Shown piece after piece: positions 8,430-18,214 of a stretch of 37,016 nucleotides of DNA; the first letter of the stretch is position 1; every line of letters begins with the position of its first letter. Origin of the DNA: Rhodoferax sp. OV413 (GTDB taxonomy: Bacteria > Pseudomonadota > Gammaproteobacteria > Burkholderiales > Burkholderiaceae_C); NCBI GenBank assembly GCA_945861785.1, contig CAMAWD010000066.1, positions 1-37,016 of the forward strand. Direction: 5' to 3'. Both the position numbers and the translations under genes were made by a program. The notes beneath the pieces were generated by a model. That model was given only the letters and a program-made list of their open reading frames with translations, did no database searches and was not told where the DNA came from.

Positions 8430-9196
8430 TGAAGTTCTGGGCCGCGTTGGGGGCATTGATTGGCGCCACGATCGCGGTTGCGGCGCATGCACCGGCCACC
8501 TGGGTCGCCGGCGTGCTTGCCACCGTACCTGGCACCCGGGTGCAACTCGTCGATGCCCGGGGCACTTTGTGGCAAGGCGACGCTCGGCTCGTGGTGGGGG
8601 AGGGCGCGCGCAGCCCGGACGCCCGCGCCTTGCCCGGTCGCGTCACCTGGAGCCTGGGCTGGAGCGATGGTGCACCGCAGTTGGCCTTGCGTGTCGAATG
8701 CTGCATGCTGGTGGCCCAGCACGTGCGTTGGGTCCCTGGCTGGGGGGTTTCTTCTGCCAGCCTGTCGGATGGCAGCTCGCAATGGCCGGCCGCCGTGTTA
8801 TCGGCCCTTGGTGCACCCTGGAACACTGTGCAGGTGGAGGGTGCGCTGCGCGTGCAGACCCGGGGCGTGTCCGTAGAATGGTCGGACGGTCGCGCCCGGT
8901 TGGCGGGGCAGATCGTGGTCGATGGCCTGGGCATGGCCTCACGGCTGTCCACCCTGCGTCCGGTAGGCAGCTACCGACTCACGCTGGCTGGTGGCTCCGG
9001 ACTGTCGCCACCCACAGTGAACCTTCAGACGCTCGAGGGGCCGCTGCGTTTGGAGGGCCGTGGCGAGTGGAAGGAGACAGGCTGGGGATTTTCGGGCGAG
9101 GCCAGTGCGGAACCCGCCAGCGAATCCGCTTTGGGCAATCTGCTCAACATGCTGGGGCGCAGGCAAGGCAACAAGTCTCTTCTGTCGTTGGGCTGA
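8426..9196 (+). CDS. gspN: Type II secretion protein GspN
   Basis: 256 residues from ATG 8426, which overlaps the gspM stop. It has an N-terminal membrane segment (MKFWAALGALIGATIAVAAHAPATW) and a beta-rich periplasmic body with VQLVDARGTLWQGDARLVV, the typical GspN opening block. GspN is an accessory component of many proteobacterial systems and its exact role is not settled. A Cys-Cys pair (VECCMLV) lies in the middle. A 45-bp gap precedes gspD. Confidence 0.88.
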   Translation: MMKFWAALGALIGATIAVAAHAPATWVAGVLATVPGTRVQLVDARGTLWQGDARLVVGEGARSPDARALPGRVTWSLGWSDGAPQLALRVECCMLVAQHVRWVPGWGVSSASLSDGSSQWPAAVLSALGAPWNTVQVEGALRVQTRGVSVEWSDGRARLAGQIVVDGLGMASRLSTLRPVGSYRLTLAGGSGLSPPTVNLQTLEGPLRLEGRGEWKETGWGFSGEASAEPASESALGNLLNMLGRRQGNKSLLSLG

Positions 9197-9241
9197 CACC
9201 ATGGCGCGGTTGCCACAGGTTTTGATGAATTGGGCTCAGGT

Positions 9242-11299
9242 ATGAAAATGTTTTCCCGGCTGTTTGTTCCGGCCGTCCTCGGTGCCGGATGTCTTTTGGT
9301 TGGGGGATCCGGGGCCTGGGCCCAGAGGGCCGGTGAGCCGATCACCCTGAATTTTGTCGCGGCCGATATCGAAGCTGTGGCCCGCACCATGGGTGTGATC
9401 ACCGGTCGTACGATGGTGGTGGACCCGCGCGTCAAGGGCACCATCAATCTGTCGAGCGAGAAGCTGATCTCACCGGCCGCTGCCTACAACCAATTTCTGG
9501 CCGCCTTGCGCCTTCAGGGCTTCACGGTTGTCGATTCGTCAGGTATCTCCAAGGTGGTACCGGAGGCCGAGGGCAAGTTGCAGGGTGGTGCGGTGTCCAT
9601 CGCGCCCGAGCGTGCTGCCGTTGGCAACGAGATCGTCACGCGGATCTTCCGGTTGGACCATGAAACACCCAACAACCTGATCCCGCTGCTGCGTCCGCTG
9701 ATCAGCCCCAACAACACCATCAACGTGAACCCGGGTAGCAACGCGCTGGTTATCACCGACTACGCGGACAACCTGCAGCGGCTGGCGCGGATCATTGCGG
9801 CGATGGACTTGCCCAACGCCGCCGACGTCGAGGTCATCCCGCTCAAACATGCCGTGGCGGTGGACCTGGCCGTGCTGGTCACCCGGCTGACAGCGGCTCC
9901 AGGTGGCGGGCAGGGCGGGCAGGGCCTGGTGGACAACTCGTTTCGCACCGTGGTGATCGCCGAACCCCGCAGCAACAGCCTCATCGTGCGGGCCGCCAAC
10001 CCGGCGCGGGTTGCGCTGGTCAGGTCCCTGGTAGAGCGCCTTGACACACCCTCGTCGGCAGATGCAGCGGGCAATATCCATGTGGTCTATCTCAAGAACG
10101 CAGACGCAGTGAAGCTGGCGGCGACCTTGCGTGCCGCGTTGTCGGCCGCGCCCACCACGGCCACCACCGTGGCCGCTGCGGCGCCCGCGGGTGGGGCGGC
10201 CGCCGCCGCGGCGGCGGCTGCGGCCGCCGCGCAACCGTCGACCGGCGGGCAGATCCAGGCTGATCCGGCCACCAACTCGCTGGTCATCACTGCATCCGAG
10301 CCCCAATACCGCCAGTTGCGTGCCGTCATCGACCAGCTCGACGGCCGGCGTGCCCAGGTGTTCGTCGAATCGCTGATCGCCGAAGTCAATGCCGACAAGG
10401 CGGCCGAGTTTGGCATCCAGTGGCAAGGCGCCTTGGGCAAGAACGGCGACGGCAGCATCGGGCTGCTGGGGACGAACTTCGGAACCGGCGGCAACAACAT
10501 CATCAGCCTGGCTGCCGGGGGCGGCGGCGTTGCGCCCGGCACCGGCTTGAACCTCGGGGTTGCCAACCGGACCAACGGGGTGTACGTGCTGGGTTTCCTT
10601 GCACGCTTCCTGCAGCAGACCGGTGACGGCAACATCCTGTCCACCCCCAATCTGCTGACCCTGGACAACGAAGAGGCGAAGATCGTGATCGGCCAGAACG
10701 TGCCCTTCGTGACTGGTTCGTTCACCAACAGCGCCGCAGGCAACGGTGGCACGGTCAATCCGTTTCAGACCATCGAGCGCAAGGACGTAGGCCTGACGCT
10801 TCGGGTCCGACCCCAGATCAGCGAGAACGGCACGGTCAAGCTGGCGATATTCCAGGAGGTCTCCAGTGTGCAGGCGTCCTCCATCAACTCGAGCACCGGC
10901 CTGATCACCAACAAGCGCTCGATCGAGTCGAACGTGCTGGTCGAAGATGGCGCAATCGTCGTGCTGGGTGGTCTGTTGCAGGACGAATACTCCGGCAACC
11001 AGGACAAGGTTCCCGGGCTCGGTGATGTGCCATTTTTTGGCAATCTCTTCAAGAACGAAAGCCGCAGCCGGAAAAAGACCAACCTGATGGTCTTTCTGCG
11101 CCCGGTGGTGGTCCGCGATGCGGCAGCGGTCGAAGCCCTGTCGAACGACCGTTACGACCAGATGCGGGCCGGCCAGAACGCGCAGCAGCCGCCACCAACC
11201 CCCTTGCTGCCGATCGACAAGGTGCCGGTTTTGCCGGCAACCCCTGCGCCCAGAGGCAAGGCCTTTCCGCTAGAGCCGACACCGTTTATCGGGCGCTAG
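9242..11299 (+). CDS. gspD: Type II secretion outer-membrane secretin GspD
   Basis: 685 residues. GspD forms the outer-membrane channel. The signal peptide ends AWA-Q; no lipobox is evident. N0 starts at ITLNFVAADIEAVARTMG, and N1-N3 repeats follow (FRLDHETPNNLIPLLRPLI, IPLKHAVAVDLAVLVTRL, VYLKNADAVKLAATLRAAL). The secretin core contains VFVESLIAEVNADKAAEFGIQWQG and VPFVTGSFT, and ends with LGDVPFFGNLFKNESRSRKKTNLMVFLRP. A striking Ala tract sits in the third N domain, where GspD proteins usually have a Gly/Ser-rich insert. The C-terminus is Pro-rich and could bind a pilotin, although none is seen here. The ATG at 9242 was preferred to one four codons upstream because it starts the signal peptide. 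Confidence 0.96.
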   Translation: MKMFSRLFVPAVLGAGCLLVGGSGAWAQRAGEPITLNFVAADIEAVARTMGVITGRTMVVDPRVKGTINLSSEKLISPAAAYNQFLAALRLQGFTVVDSSGISKVVPEAEGKLQGGAVSIAPERAAVGNEIVTRIFRLDHETPNNLIPLLRPLISPNNTINVNPGSNALVITDYADNLQRLARIIAAMDLPNAADVEVIPLKHAVAVDLAVLVTRLTAAPGGGQGGQGLVDNSFRTVVIAEPRSNSLIVRAANPARVALVRSLVERLDTPSSADAAGNIHVVYLKNADAVKLAATLRAALSAAPTTATTVAAAAPAGGAAAAAAAAAAAAQPSTGGQIQADPATNSLVITASEPQYRQLRAVIDQLDGRRAQVFVESLIAEVNADKAAEFGIQWQGALGKNGDGSIGLLGTNFGTGGNNIISLAAGGGGVAPGTGLNLGVANRTNGVYVLGFLARFLQQTGDGNILSTPNLLTLDNEEAKIVIGQNVPFVTGSFTNSAAGNGGTVNPFQTIERKDVGLTLRVRPQISENGTVKLAIFQEVSSVQASSINSSTGLITNKRSIESNVLVEDGAIVVLGGLLQDEYSGNQDKVPGLGDVPFFGNLFKNESRSRKKTNLMVFLRPVVVRDAAAVEALSNDRYDQMRAGQNAQQPPPTPLLPIDKVPVLPATPAPRGKAFPLEPTPFIGR
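10196..10231 (+). repeat. gspD: GCC/GCG triplet tract coding poly-alanine in gspD
   Basis: About twelve consecutive Ala codons made only of GCC, GCG and GCT, inside the N3 domain insert. The mixed codons suggest it is not a fresh slippage product, but the tract could still vary in length between strains. Confidence 0.75.
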
Positions 11300-11305
11300 G
11301 CGGGC

Positions 11306-12694
11306 ATGAAGTATCCACTCCCGTACGGGTTCGCGCGCGAGAACCAGTTGCTGCTGGAGGACGACGGCGACACCCTGACGCTGGTGCTGCATCCTCAATC
11401 GGCCCGGGATGCGGTGGGTGAGGTGCTGCGCAAGTTCACGGTGGGGTCGGTCGTCTCGGTGGCAGCGGACGGCCTGGTCCAACGCATCAGTGCTGCCTAT
11501 TCGCAGGGCGAGTCGAGCGCTGCGCTGGTGGCGAGCGAAGTCGAGTCCGACGCCGACCTGGGCCGAATGATGCAGGAGTTGCCGGCGGTCGAAGACCTGC
11601 TCGAAGCCGCCGATGACGCGCCGATCATCCGCTTGCTCAATGCGCTGCTGACACAGGCCGCGCGTGACGGCGCCAGCGACATCCACATCGAACCCTATGA
11701 GCGCCATAGCAGCGTGCGGTTTCGGGTCGACGGCACGCTGCGTGAGGTGGTCCAGCCGAACCGTGCACTGCACGCGGCACTGATCTCGCGACTGAAGATC
11801 ATGGCCGAGCTCGACATTTCAGAAAAGCGCCTGCCACAGGACGGCCGGATCAGCCTGCGCATCGGCACCCGTGCGGTCGACGTGCGGGTCAGCACCCTGC
11901 CCAGTGCCCATGGCGAACGGGCCGTGCTGCGCCTTTTGGACAAGACCGGCTCCAAGCTCAGCCTGGAGGCCGTCGGCATGGAGGGCAATACCCTGCGCCG
12001 GTTCGAGCATCTGGTTGCGCAGCCCCACGGCATCATCCTGGTGACCGGCCCGACCGGCTCTGGCAAGACCACGACGCTGTATGCGGCGCTGAGCCGCCTG
12101 GACGCCCACAGCAGCAACATCATGACCGTCGAGGATCCGATCGAATACGAGCTGGCGGGTATCGGCCAGACCCAGGTCAACCCGAAGATCGACCTGGATT
12201 TTGCCCTTGCGTTGCGCGCCATCCTGCGCCAGGACCCGGACGTCATCATGATCGGCGAAATCCGCGATTTCGAGACCGCCCAGATCGCGATCCAGGCCTC
12301 ACTCACCGGCCACCTGGTGTTGGCCACCTTGCACACCAACGATGCGGCGAGTGCCGTGACCCGGCTGATCGACATGGGGGTCGAACCCTTCCTTCTCAGT
12401 TCATCCTTGTTGGGTGTGCTCGCGCAGCGCCTGGTGCGCAAATGGTGCACCGCTTGCCAGGGCGCCGGTTGCGCGCGCTGCGGCCACACCGGTTATGCCG
12501 GTCGCACCGGTGTCTACGAGTTGCTGGTGGCCGATGACGCGATCCGCGCGCAGATTCACAACACCGCGTCCGAAGCAGAAATCCGCGCGGCCGCGATCGC
12601 CGGCGGCATGACCCTGATGCGCGAAGACGGCGAGCGGCTGGTCCAGGCGGGCGTCACGGCGCGCGAAGAACTCGTGCGTGTCACCCGCGACTAG
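11306..12694 (+). CDS. gspE: Type II secretion ATPase GspE
   Basis: 462 residues. GspE hydrolyses ATP in the cytoplasm to drive pseudopilus assembly. The N2E domain includes [21 protein letters not shown]. The ATPase domain has Walker A GPTGSGKT at residues 248-255, an Asp box around DPIEYE, Walker [12 protein letters not shown] (Glu318) and a His box [14 protein letters not shown]. The zinc module is unusually compact: Cys381, Cys384, Cys389 and Cys392 form CxxC-x4-CxxC, while many GspE proteins space the two pairs by about thirty residues. It begins seven bases after the gspD stop and is followed 13 bp later by gspF. Confidence 0.96.
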   Translation: MKYPLPYGFARENQLLLEDDGDTLTLVLHPQSARDAVGEVLRKFTVGSVVSVAADGLVQRISAAYSQGESSAALVASEVESDADLGRMMQELPAVEDLLEAADDAPIIRLLNALLTQAARDGASDIHIEPYERHSSVRFRVDGTLREVVQPNRALHAALISRLKIMAELDISEKRLPQDGRISLRIGTRAVDVRVSTLPSAHGERAVLRLLDKTGSKLSLEAVGMEGNTLRRFEHLVAQPHGIILVTGPTGSGKTTTLYAALSRLDAHSSNIMTVEDPIEYELAGIGQTQVNPKIDLDFALALRAILRQDPDVIMIGEIRDFETAQIAIQASLTGHLVLATLHTNDAASAVTRLIDMGVEPFLLSSSLLGVLAQRLVRKWCTACQGAGCARCGHTGYAGRTGVYELLVADDAIRAQIHNTASEAEIRAAAIAGGMTLMREDGERLVQAGVTAREELVRVTRD

Positions 12695-12707
12695 CTGACA
12701 CACGCCG

Positions 12708-13955
12708 ATGCCAGCCTATTCCTTCGAATCGATCGATGCACAGGGCCGTCCGCGCCGCGGTGTCCTGGAGGCGGAGACTGCGCGTGCGGCGCGCACGACA
12801 CTGCGTGGTCAGGGGCTGGTGCCGCTTCAGGTCGAGCTGGTTGGCGCCGCCGCCGCTGGCACGGACGGGCGTGACTTGTCTTCCGCCCAGGGCAGAGGCG
12901 CCGGCTTTTTTGCCGGGCGGGTATTCGACCCTTCCGCGTTGTGTGTGTGGACGCGGCAACTGGCTGGCCTGGTGTCGGCCAGCCTGCCGCTGGAGCGGGC
13001 CCTGACGGCCTTGTGCGACGAGGCGGAAACCCCGCGCCAGCGCAACCTCGTGGCGGGGCTGCGTGCCGAGGTCAATGCGGGCAGCAGTTTCGCCAGGGCC
13101 CTGGCACAGCACCCTCGCGAGTTTTCGCCGATCTATGTGGGCGTGATCGGAGCGGGTGAGCAAAGCGGCAACCTGGGCGTGGTGCTGGAGCGGCTGGCCG
13201 ACGATCTGGCCGAACAGCAGGCGCTCAAGGGCAGGTTGCTGGGTGCGGCCCTTTACCCGGCGATCGTCACGGTGGTGGCGTTCGTGATCGTGATGTTCCT
13301 GGTGGGGTATGTCGTGCCGCAGGTGGCCAACGTGTTTGCGGGCACCAAGAAGGCCTTGCCCTGGCTCACTGTTGCCATGTTGTCGATCAGCGCTTTGGTG
13401 CGCAGTTACGGAGTTTTCTTTTTGCTGGCCCTTGCCTTGGCGCTGGTGCTGGGCCGGTTTGCATTGAGGGGCGAGGCGCTGCGGCTTCGATTTGACGCGG
13501 CTTTCCTGCGTCTGCCCCTGATTGGCCGGCTGGCGCGGGGTTACAACGCCGCGCGTTTCGCCAACACACTGGCCATGTTGGCGGGGGCTGGCGTACCGAT
13601 CCTCAAGGCCTTGCAGGCCGCAGCCGAAACCCTGAACAACCGGGCCATGCGCGCCGATGCACTGGCGGCCCTGGTACTGGTGCGAGAGGGCGCTCCGTTG
13701 GCGTCGGCGCTGGCGCAGCACAAGCGTTTCCCGGGCCTGCTTGCGATGTTCTCCCGCTTGGGCGAGCAAACCGGCCAGCTGCCGCTGATGCTGCAGCGCG
13801 CTGCTGCGCAACTGGGGAACGAAGTGCAACGGCGCGCGTTGCAACTCGCCACCATTCTGGAGCCGGCACTGATCGTGGTCATGGGCCTGGTCGTGATGCT
13901 GATCGTGCTTGCGGTGTTGTTACCGATCATCCAGCTGAACCAGCTGGTGCGCTGA
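12708..13955 (+). CDS. gspF: Type II secretion platform protein GspF
   Basis: 415 residues. GspF is the polytopic core of the inner-membrane platform. Two repeated cytoplasmic GspF domains are visible (LCVWTRQLAGLVSASLPLERAL and ARFANTLAMLAGAGVPILKAL), each followed by membrane segments near residues 180-210, 225-250 and 385-410. The signature VIGAGEQSGNLGVVLERLADDL is intact, and the second copy reads FSRLGEQTGQLPLML. It is the last gene of the run and converges on the aminotransferase gene 41 bp away; no clear intrinsic terminator is visible in that gap. Confidence 0.95.
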   Translation: MPAYSFESIDAQGRPRRGVLEAETARAARTTLRGQGLVPLQVELVGAAAAGTDGRDLSSAQGRGAGFFAGRVFDPSALCVWTRQLAGLVSASLPLERALTALCDEAETPRQRNLVAGLRAEVNAGSSFARALAQHPREFSPIYVGVIGAGEQSGNLGVVLERLADDLAEQQALKGRLLGAALYPAIVTVVAFVIVMFLVGYVVPQVANVFAGTKKALPWLTVAMLSISALVRSYGVFFLLALALALVLGRFALRGEALRLRFDAAFLRLPLIGRLARGYNAARFANTLAMLAGAGVPILKALQAAAETLNNRAMRADALAALVLVREGAPLASALAQHKRFPGLLAMFSRLGEQTGQLPLMLQRAAAQLGNEVQRRALQLATILEPALIVVMGLVVMLIVLAVLLPIIQLNQLVR

Positions 13956-13996
13956 TTGGTCGCCCGCAACCAGCCACGCGTGCGGCAGGCCCCGAC

Positions 13997-15193
13997 TCAA
14001 ATCACCTTGGCAATCGAGGCGCACACGTAGTCGATGTTCTTGCTGTTGAGCGCCGCCACGCACATGCGTCCGGTGTCTGTGCCATAGACGCCGAATTCGT
14101 TGCGCAGGCGCACCATCTGGTCCTTGCGCAGGCCTGAATAGCTGAACATGCCGATCTGACGGGTGATAAAGCCCATGTCCTGGGTGATGCCGGCAGCCTT
14201 CAGGCCGTCGACAAGTTTCTGGCGCATGGCCTTGATGCGCACCCGCATGTCACCGAGCTCTTTTTCCCACATGGCGCGCAAAGCAGGATCGGCCATGACT
14301 GCTGCCACCACCGCGCCACCGTGAGTCGGGGGGGTGCTGTAATTGGTGCGGATCACGATCTTGAGCTGGCTGAGCACACGTGCCGACTCGTCCTTGTCTT
14401 TGCACAATACGCTGAGCGCGCCCACACGCTCACCGTACAGGCTGAAGCTCTTGCTGAAGCTGGTGGAGACCAGGAAATCCATGCCCGCTGCCACGAATTT
14501 CTGCACCGCTGCACCGTCCTGCGTGATGCCGTAGCCGAATCCCTGGTAGGCCATGTCGAGAAAGGGTGTGAGGGCACCGGCCTTGCAGGCCGCAACCACC
14601 TGGTCCCACTGTTCTGGCGTGATGTCATAACCGGTTGGGTTGTGGCAGCAGGCATGCAGGACCACGATCGTCCCGGCAGGCGCCGCCTGGAGTGCGCCCA
14701 GCATGCCAGCGAAGTTCACGCTGCGCGTGGCGGCATCGTAGTAGGGGTAGGCCTCGACCTTGAAGCCTGCGTGGGTGAACAGGGCCAGGTGGTTCTCCCA
14801 ACTGGGGTCGCTGATCATCACCTTCGCGCCGGGGTTGAGTCGCTTGAGAAAATCTGCGCCGACCTTCAGGCCGCCGGTGCCACCGATCGCCTGCACCGTG
14901 GCCACCCGGCCCGACGTGACCGGCTCGGAGCCGGCACCGAAAACCAGCGACTTGACGGCGGCGTCGTACGCCGCAATGCCGTCAATCGGCAGATAACCCC
15001 GCGCCTTGGGCGCCTGCATCATTGCCTTTTCTGCGGCCTGGACGCACTGCAGCAATGGCAGCTTGCCGTTGTCGTCGTAATAGACACCGACGCCAAGGTT
15101 GACCTTGGACGGGTTGGTGTCGGCATTGAATTGATCACTCAAACCCAGGATCGGGTCACGCGGGGCCATTTCTACGGCGCTGAACAAGGACAT
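13997..15193 (-). CDS. tyrB: Aromatic / aspartate aminotransferase (class I, PLP)
   Basis: 398 residues, the usual length for the AspC/TyrB group, which exchanges amino groups between aspartate or aromatic amino acids and 2-oxoglutarate. MSLFSAVEMAPRDPILGLSDQF is the classic family start and fixes the ATG at 15193; the frame runs 23 codons further upstream without family similarity. Visible features are NPTG (Asn185), DMAYQGFG (Asp213, Tyr216) and the PLP lysine in STSFSKSFSLYGERVGAL (Lys248). Substrate preference (aspC or tyrB) cannot be decided from sequence alone, so the symbol is tentative. It diverges from uvrB across 137 bp that should hold both promoters. Confidence 0.9.
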   Translation of the reverse strand: MSLFSAVEMAPRDPILGLSDQFNADTNPSKVNLGVGVYYDDNGKLPLLQCVQAAEKAMMQAPKARGYLPIDGIAAYDAAVKSLVFGAGSEPVTSGRVATVQAIGGTGGLKVGADFLKRLNPGAKVMISDPSWENHLALFTHAGFKVEAYPYYDAATRSVNFAGMLGALQAAPAGTIVVLHACCHNPTGYDITPEQWDQVVAACKAGALTPFLDMAYQGFGYGITQDGAAVQKFVAAGMDFLVSTSFSKSFSLYGERVGALSVLCKDKDESARVLSQLKIVIRTNYSTPPTHGGAVVAAVMADPALRAMWEKELGDMRVRIKAMRQKLVDGLKAAGITQDMGFITRQIGMFSYSGLRKDQMVRLRNEFGVYGTDTGRMCVAALNSKNIDYVCASIAKVI

Positions 15194-15330
15194 GGTGAGG
15201 TTCTCTCGGTGGCGGGTCTTGGAAAAACCAATCAGGGCGCCATCTGAGGCACAGCGGGGCACGATCTGCGGTACGCTTATTGGTTGTCCGGAATTTTACC
15301 CGCCGCCCATACCCGCATGCCGCCCCCACC

Positions 15331-17487
15331 ATGACCGAACCCGCCGAACTTCTTGTCGACAGTGCGCCCGCCATCGATGCGTTGGCGCTTGCGCCGGCGG
15401 CGGAGGGGCGCTTCGTCAGTTTCCCTGGTTCGCCGTTCGAGCTTTTCATGCCTTACCCGCCAGCCGGCGACCAGCCAGCGGCCATAGACAAACTGGTCGA
15501 AGGCGTACTGGACGGCGAGGTGTTCCAGACCCTGCTCGGCGTGACCGGCTCGGGCAAGACATTCACCATGGCCAACGTGATCGCGCGTCTGGGCCGGCCA
15601 GCCATCGTCTTTGCACCGAACAAGACACTGGCGGCCCAGTTGTACAGCGAGTTCCGCGAGTTTTTTCCGCGCAACGCGGTCGAGTATTTCGTGAGTTATT
15701 ACGACTACTACCAGCCCGAGGCCTACGTGCCCCAGCGCGACCTTTTCATCGAAAAGGACTCCGCCATCAACGAGCATATCGAGCAGATGCGCTTGTCCTG
15801 CACCAAGAGCGTGCTGGAGCGGCGCGACGTGGTGATCGTGGCGACGGTGTCGGCGATTTACGGCATTGGCCAGCCCGAGGCTTACCACCAGATGGTGATG
15901 ACCTTGCGCGTGGGCGACAAGGCGGGCCAGCGGGACGTGATCGCCCAGCTGGTTCGCATGCAGTACCAGCGCAACGAGGAGGATTTCGCGCGCGGCAAGT
16001 TCCGCGTGCGCGGGGACACCATCGATGTTTTCCCGGCCGAACACAGCGAGATGGCGATCCGCATCGAACTGTTCGACGACGAGATCGAATCGCTGCAGCT
16101 GTTCGACCCCCTGACCGGGCGCGTGCGCCAGAAAATTCCACGCTTCACGGTCTATCCGAGCAGCCACTACGTGACGCCGCGCGACCGTGTGCTGGCGGCA
16201 GTGGAGACCATCAAGGTCGAGCTGGTCGAGCGCTCCCAACAGCTGGTTGACGCCGGCAAGCTGGTCGAGGCGCAGCGTCTGGAACAACGCACGCGTTTCG
16301 ACCTCGAGATGCTCAGCGAAGTCGGTCACTGCAAGGGCATCGAGAACTACACCCGCCATCTTTCGGGCGCCGCGCCGGGTGACCCCCCGGCCACGTTGAC
16401 CGACTACCTCCCCAAGGACTCGATCATGTTCCTGGACGAGTCCCACGTGCTGATCGGTCAGTTCGGCGGCATGTACAACGGGGACCGTTCGCGCAAGACC
16501 ACCCTGGTGGAATACGGCTTTCGCCTGCCCAGCGCGCTGGACAACCGGCCGCTCAAGTTCGAAGAGTTTCAGACCCGCATGCGCCAGGCGATCTTCGTGT
16601 CAGCCACACCGGCCCAATGGGAAAAGGACCATGCCGGGCAAGTGGTCGAGCAGCTCGTGCGCCCGACCGGTCTGGTCGATCCCGAGGTGGAGGTGCGTCC
16701 GGCAACACACCAGGTGGACGACGTCTTGCAGGAGATCAGGATCCGCGTCGAACTCCATGAGCGGGTGTTGATTACCACGCTGACCAAGCGCATGGCGGAA
16801 CAACTGACCGACTACCTCACCGACAACGGCGTCAAGGTGCGCTACCTGCACAGTGATGTCGACACCGTCGAGCGGGTCGAGATTCTGCGCGACCTGCGCC
16901 TTGGGGTTTTTGACGTGCTGGTGGGCATTAACCTTCTGCGCGAAGGGCTGGACATCCCCGAGGTGTCGCTGGTGGCTATTCTCGATGCCGACAAGGAGGG
17001 TTTTCTGCGCTCCGAACGCAGCTTGATCCAGACCATCGGGCGTGCCGCGCGCAACCTTGGTGGGCGCGCGATTCTGTATGCCGACAGAATGACCGACTCC
17101 ATGGAGCGCGCCATCGGGGAGACGCGCCGGCGCCGCGAGCGCCAGGTGGCGCACAACCTGGCGCACGGCATTACGCCACGCAGCATCATCAAGGGCGTGC
17201 GCGACCTGATCGACGGCGTCTACAGTGAGAAGGCCGGTCGTGAGATGGAAAAGCTCGAACAAGACGCCATGCAGCGGGCCAAGGTCGAGGACATGAGCGA
17301 GAAAGATGTCGGGCGCGAGATCAAGCGGCTGGAGAAACAGATGCTTGAGCACGCCCGCAATCTGGCGTTCGAGCAAGCCGCCAAGGTGCGCGACCAGTTG
17401 GCGATTCTGAAGCAGCGGGCCTTCGGTGCGCCCGGAACCGACAATGTGATTGCCATCACGGCTGCGGATTCAATTCGCAAATTGTGA
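15331..17487 (+). CDS. uvrB: Excinuclease ABC subunit B
   Basis: 718 residues. UvrB verifies DNA damage after UvrA loading and recruits UvrC for incision. Walker A GVTGSGKT lies at residues 70-77, the damage-probing beta-hairpin is [12 protein letters not shown], motif II is FLDESH, and the C-terminal UVR motif ([28 protein letters not shown]) contacts UvrC. The ATG at 15331 gives an N-terminal extension of about thirty residues (ending near [12 protein letters not shown]) relative to shorter homologues. An alternative start 51 bp upstream is possible but less likely. A 182-bp gap separates it from iscR. Confidence 0.97.
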   Translation: MTEPAELLVDSAPAIDALALAPAAEGRFVSFPGSPFELFMPYPPAGDQPAAIDKLVEGVLDGEVFQTLLGVTGSGKTFTMANVIARLGRPAIVFAPNKTLAAQLYSEFREFFPRNAVEYFVSYYDYYQPEAYVPQRDLFIEKDSAINEHIEQMRLSCTKSVLERRDVVIVATVSAIYGIGQPEAYHQMVMTLRVGDKAGQRDVIAQLVRMQYQRNEEDFARGKFRVRGDTIDVFPAEHSEMAIRIELFDDEIESLQLFDPLTGRVRQKIPRFTVYPSSHYVTPRDRVLAAVETIKVELVERSQQLVDAGKLVEAQRLEQRTRFDLEMLSEVGHCKGIENYTRHLSGAAPGDPPATLTDYLPKDSIMFLDESHVLIGQFGGMYNGDRSRKTTLVEYGFRLPSALDNRPLKFEEFQTRMRQAIFVSATPAQWEKDHAGQVVEQLVRPTGLVDPEVEVRPATHQVDDVLQEIRIRVELHERVLITTLTKRMAEQLTDYLTDNGVKVRYLHSDVDTVERVEILRDLRLGVFDVLVGINLLREGLDIPEVSLVAILDADKEGFLRSERSLIQTIGRAARNLGGRAILYADRMTDSMERAIGETRRRRERQVAHNLAHGITPRSIIKGVRDLIDGVYSEKAGREMEKLEQDAMQRAKVEDMSEKDVGREIKRLEKQMLEHARNLAFEQAAKVRDQLAILKQRAFGAPGTDNVIAITAADSIRKL

Positions 17488-17530
17488 CTGCGCAGTCTAC
17501 TTACCCGAGCAAAATGGTCGGCTTCTGGTT

Positions 17531-17555
17531 ATACTTGAACCAATTAGTCAACAAC
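17531..17555 (+). promoter_or_regulatory. Candidate IscR operator upstream of iscR
   Basis: ATACTTGAA, then CCAATT, then AGTCAACAAC resembles the type 1 IscR site (ATAxYTGAC...AGTCRxxTAT) with a good right half and a weaker end. It lies 115-140 bp upstream of the iscR ATG, where IscR is known in other bacteria to repress its own operon when it carries a [2Fe-2S] cluster. The remaining leader up to 17669 shows no other clear signal. Confidence 0.4.
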
Positions 17556-17669
17556 TGGTCGAATTCTCAAGCGAAGGGCAACAGGCCCGGCTTGTACACC
17601 GGAGGCCGCCGGTCCACAAGATCGCGCGGGCAGTATGCCTACCAACCCCATCAACTGAAGGAACTTGCG

Positions 17670-18206
17670 ATGCGACTCACTACCAAAGGCCGGTTCGCCG
17701 TAACTGCCATGATCGACCTGGGCCTGCGCCAGAGCAACGGCCCGGTCACCCTGGCCGCGATCAGCCAGCGCCAGCAAATTTCCCTGTCCTACCTCGAGCA
17801 GCTCTTTGGCAAGCTTCGACGGCATGAACTGGTGGAGTCCACCCGCGGCCCGGGTGGCGGTTACACCCTGGCCCGCAAGGCCTCGGACATCACGGTGGCA
17901 GACATCATAGTGTCGGTGGACGAACCGATCGACGCAACCCAATGCGCCGGCAAGGAAAACTGCCTGGGTGAAGGCGCCCGCTGCATGACACACGACCTGT
18001 GGGCTTCGCTCAACGTGCGCATGGTCGAATTCCTGGATTCCGTCACGCTGCAGAAACTGGTCGATGAACAACTTGCCAAGGGCCTGCAGGTCGAAGACAA
18101 ACCGCACGTGAAACGTGCCATCTCGGCCATGCCGGTCTCCAAACCGATCCGCATCAACGCCCCCAATTCTGTTTTTGCGTTGGGCAACGCATTCGTGAAA
18201 TCCTGA
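17670..18206 (+). CDS. iscR: Fe-S cluster-sensing regulator IscR
   Basis: 178 residues, Rrf2 family. The N-terminal winged helix begins [17 protein letters not shown], and [37 protein letters not shown] is the family recognition region. Cluster ligands are Cys92, Cys98 and Cys105, with His108 as the likely fourth; the last loop is one residue longer than in E. coli (Cys104, His107). The ATG at 17670 has AAGGAA seven bases upstream and starts at the conserved Met; the frame opens much further back but without family similarity. It heads the isc cluster and ends eight bases before iscS. Confidence 0.95.
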   Translation: MRLTTKGRFAVTAMIDLGLRQSNGPVTLAAISQRQQISLSYLEQLFGKLRRHELVESTRGPGGGYTLARKASDITVADIIVSVDEPIDATQCAGKENCLGEGARCMTHDLWASLNVRMVEFLDSVTLQKLVDEQLAKGLQVEDKPHVKRAISAMPVSKPIRINAPNSVFALGNAFVKS

Positions 18207-18214
18207 GCATTCCC

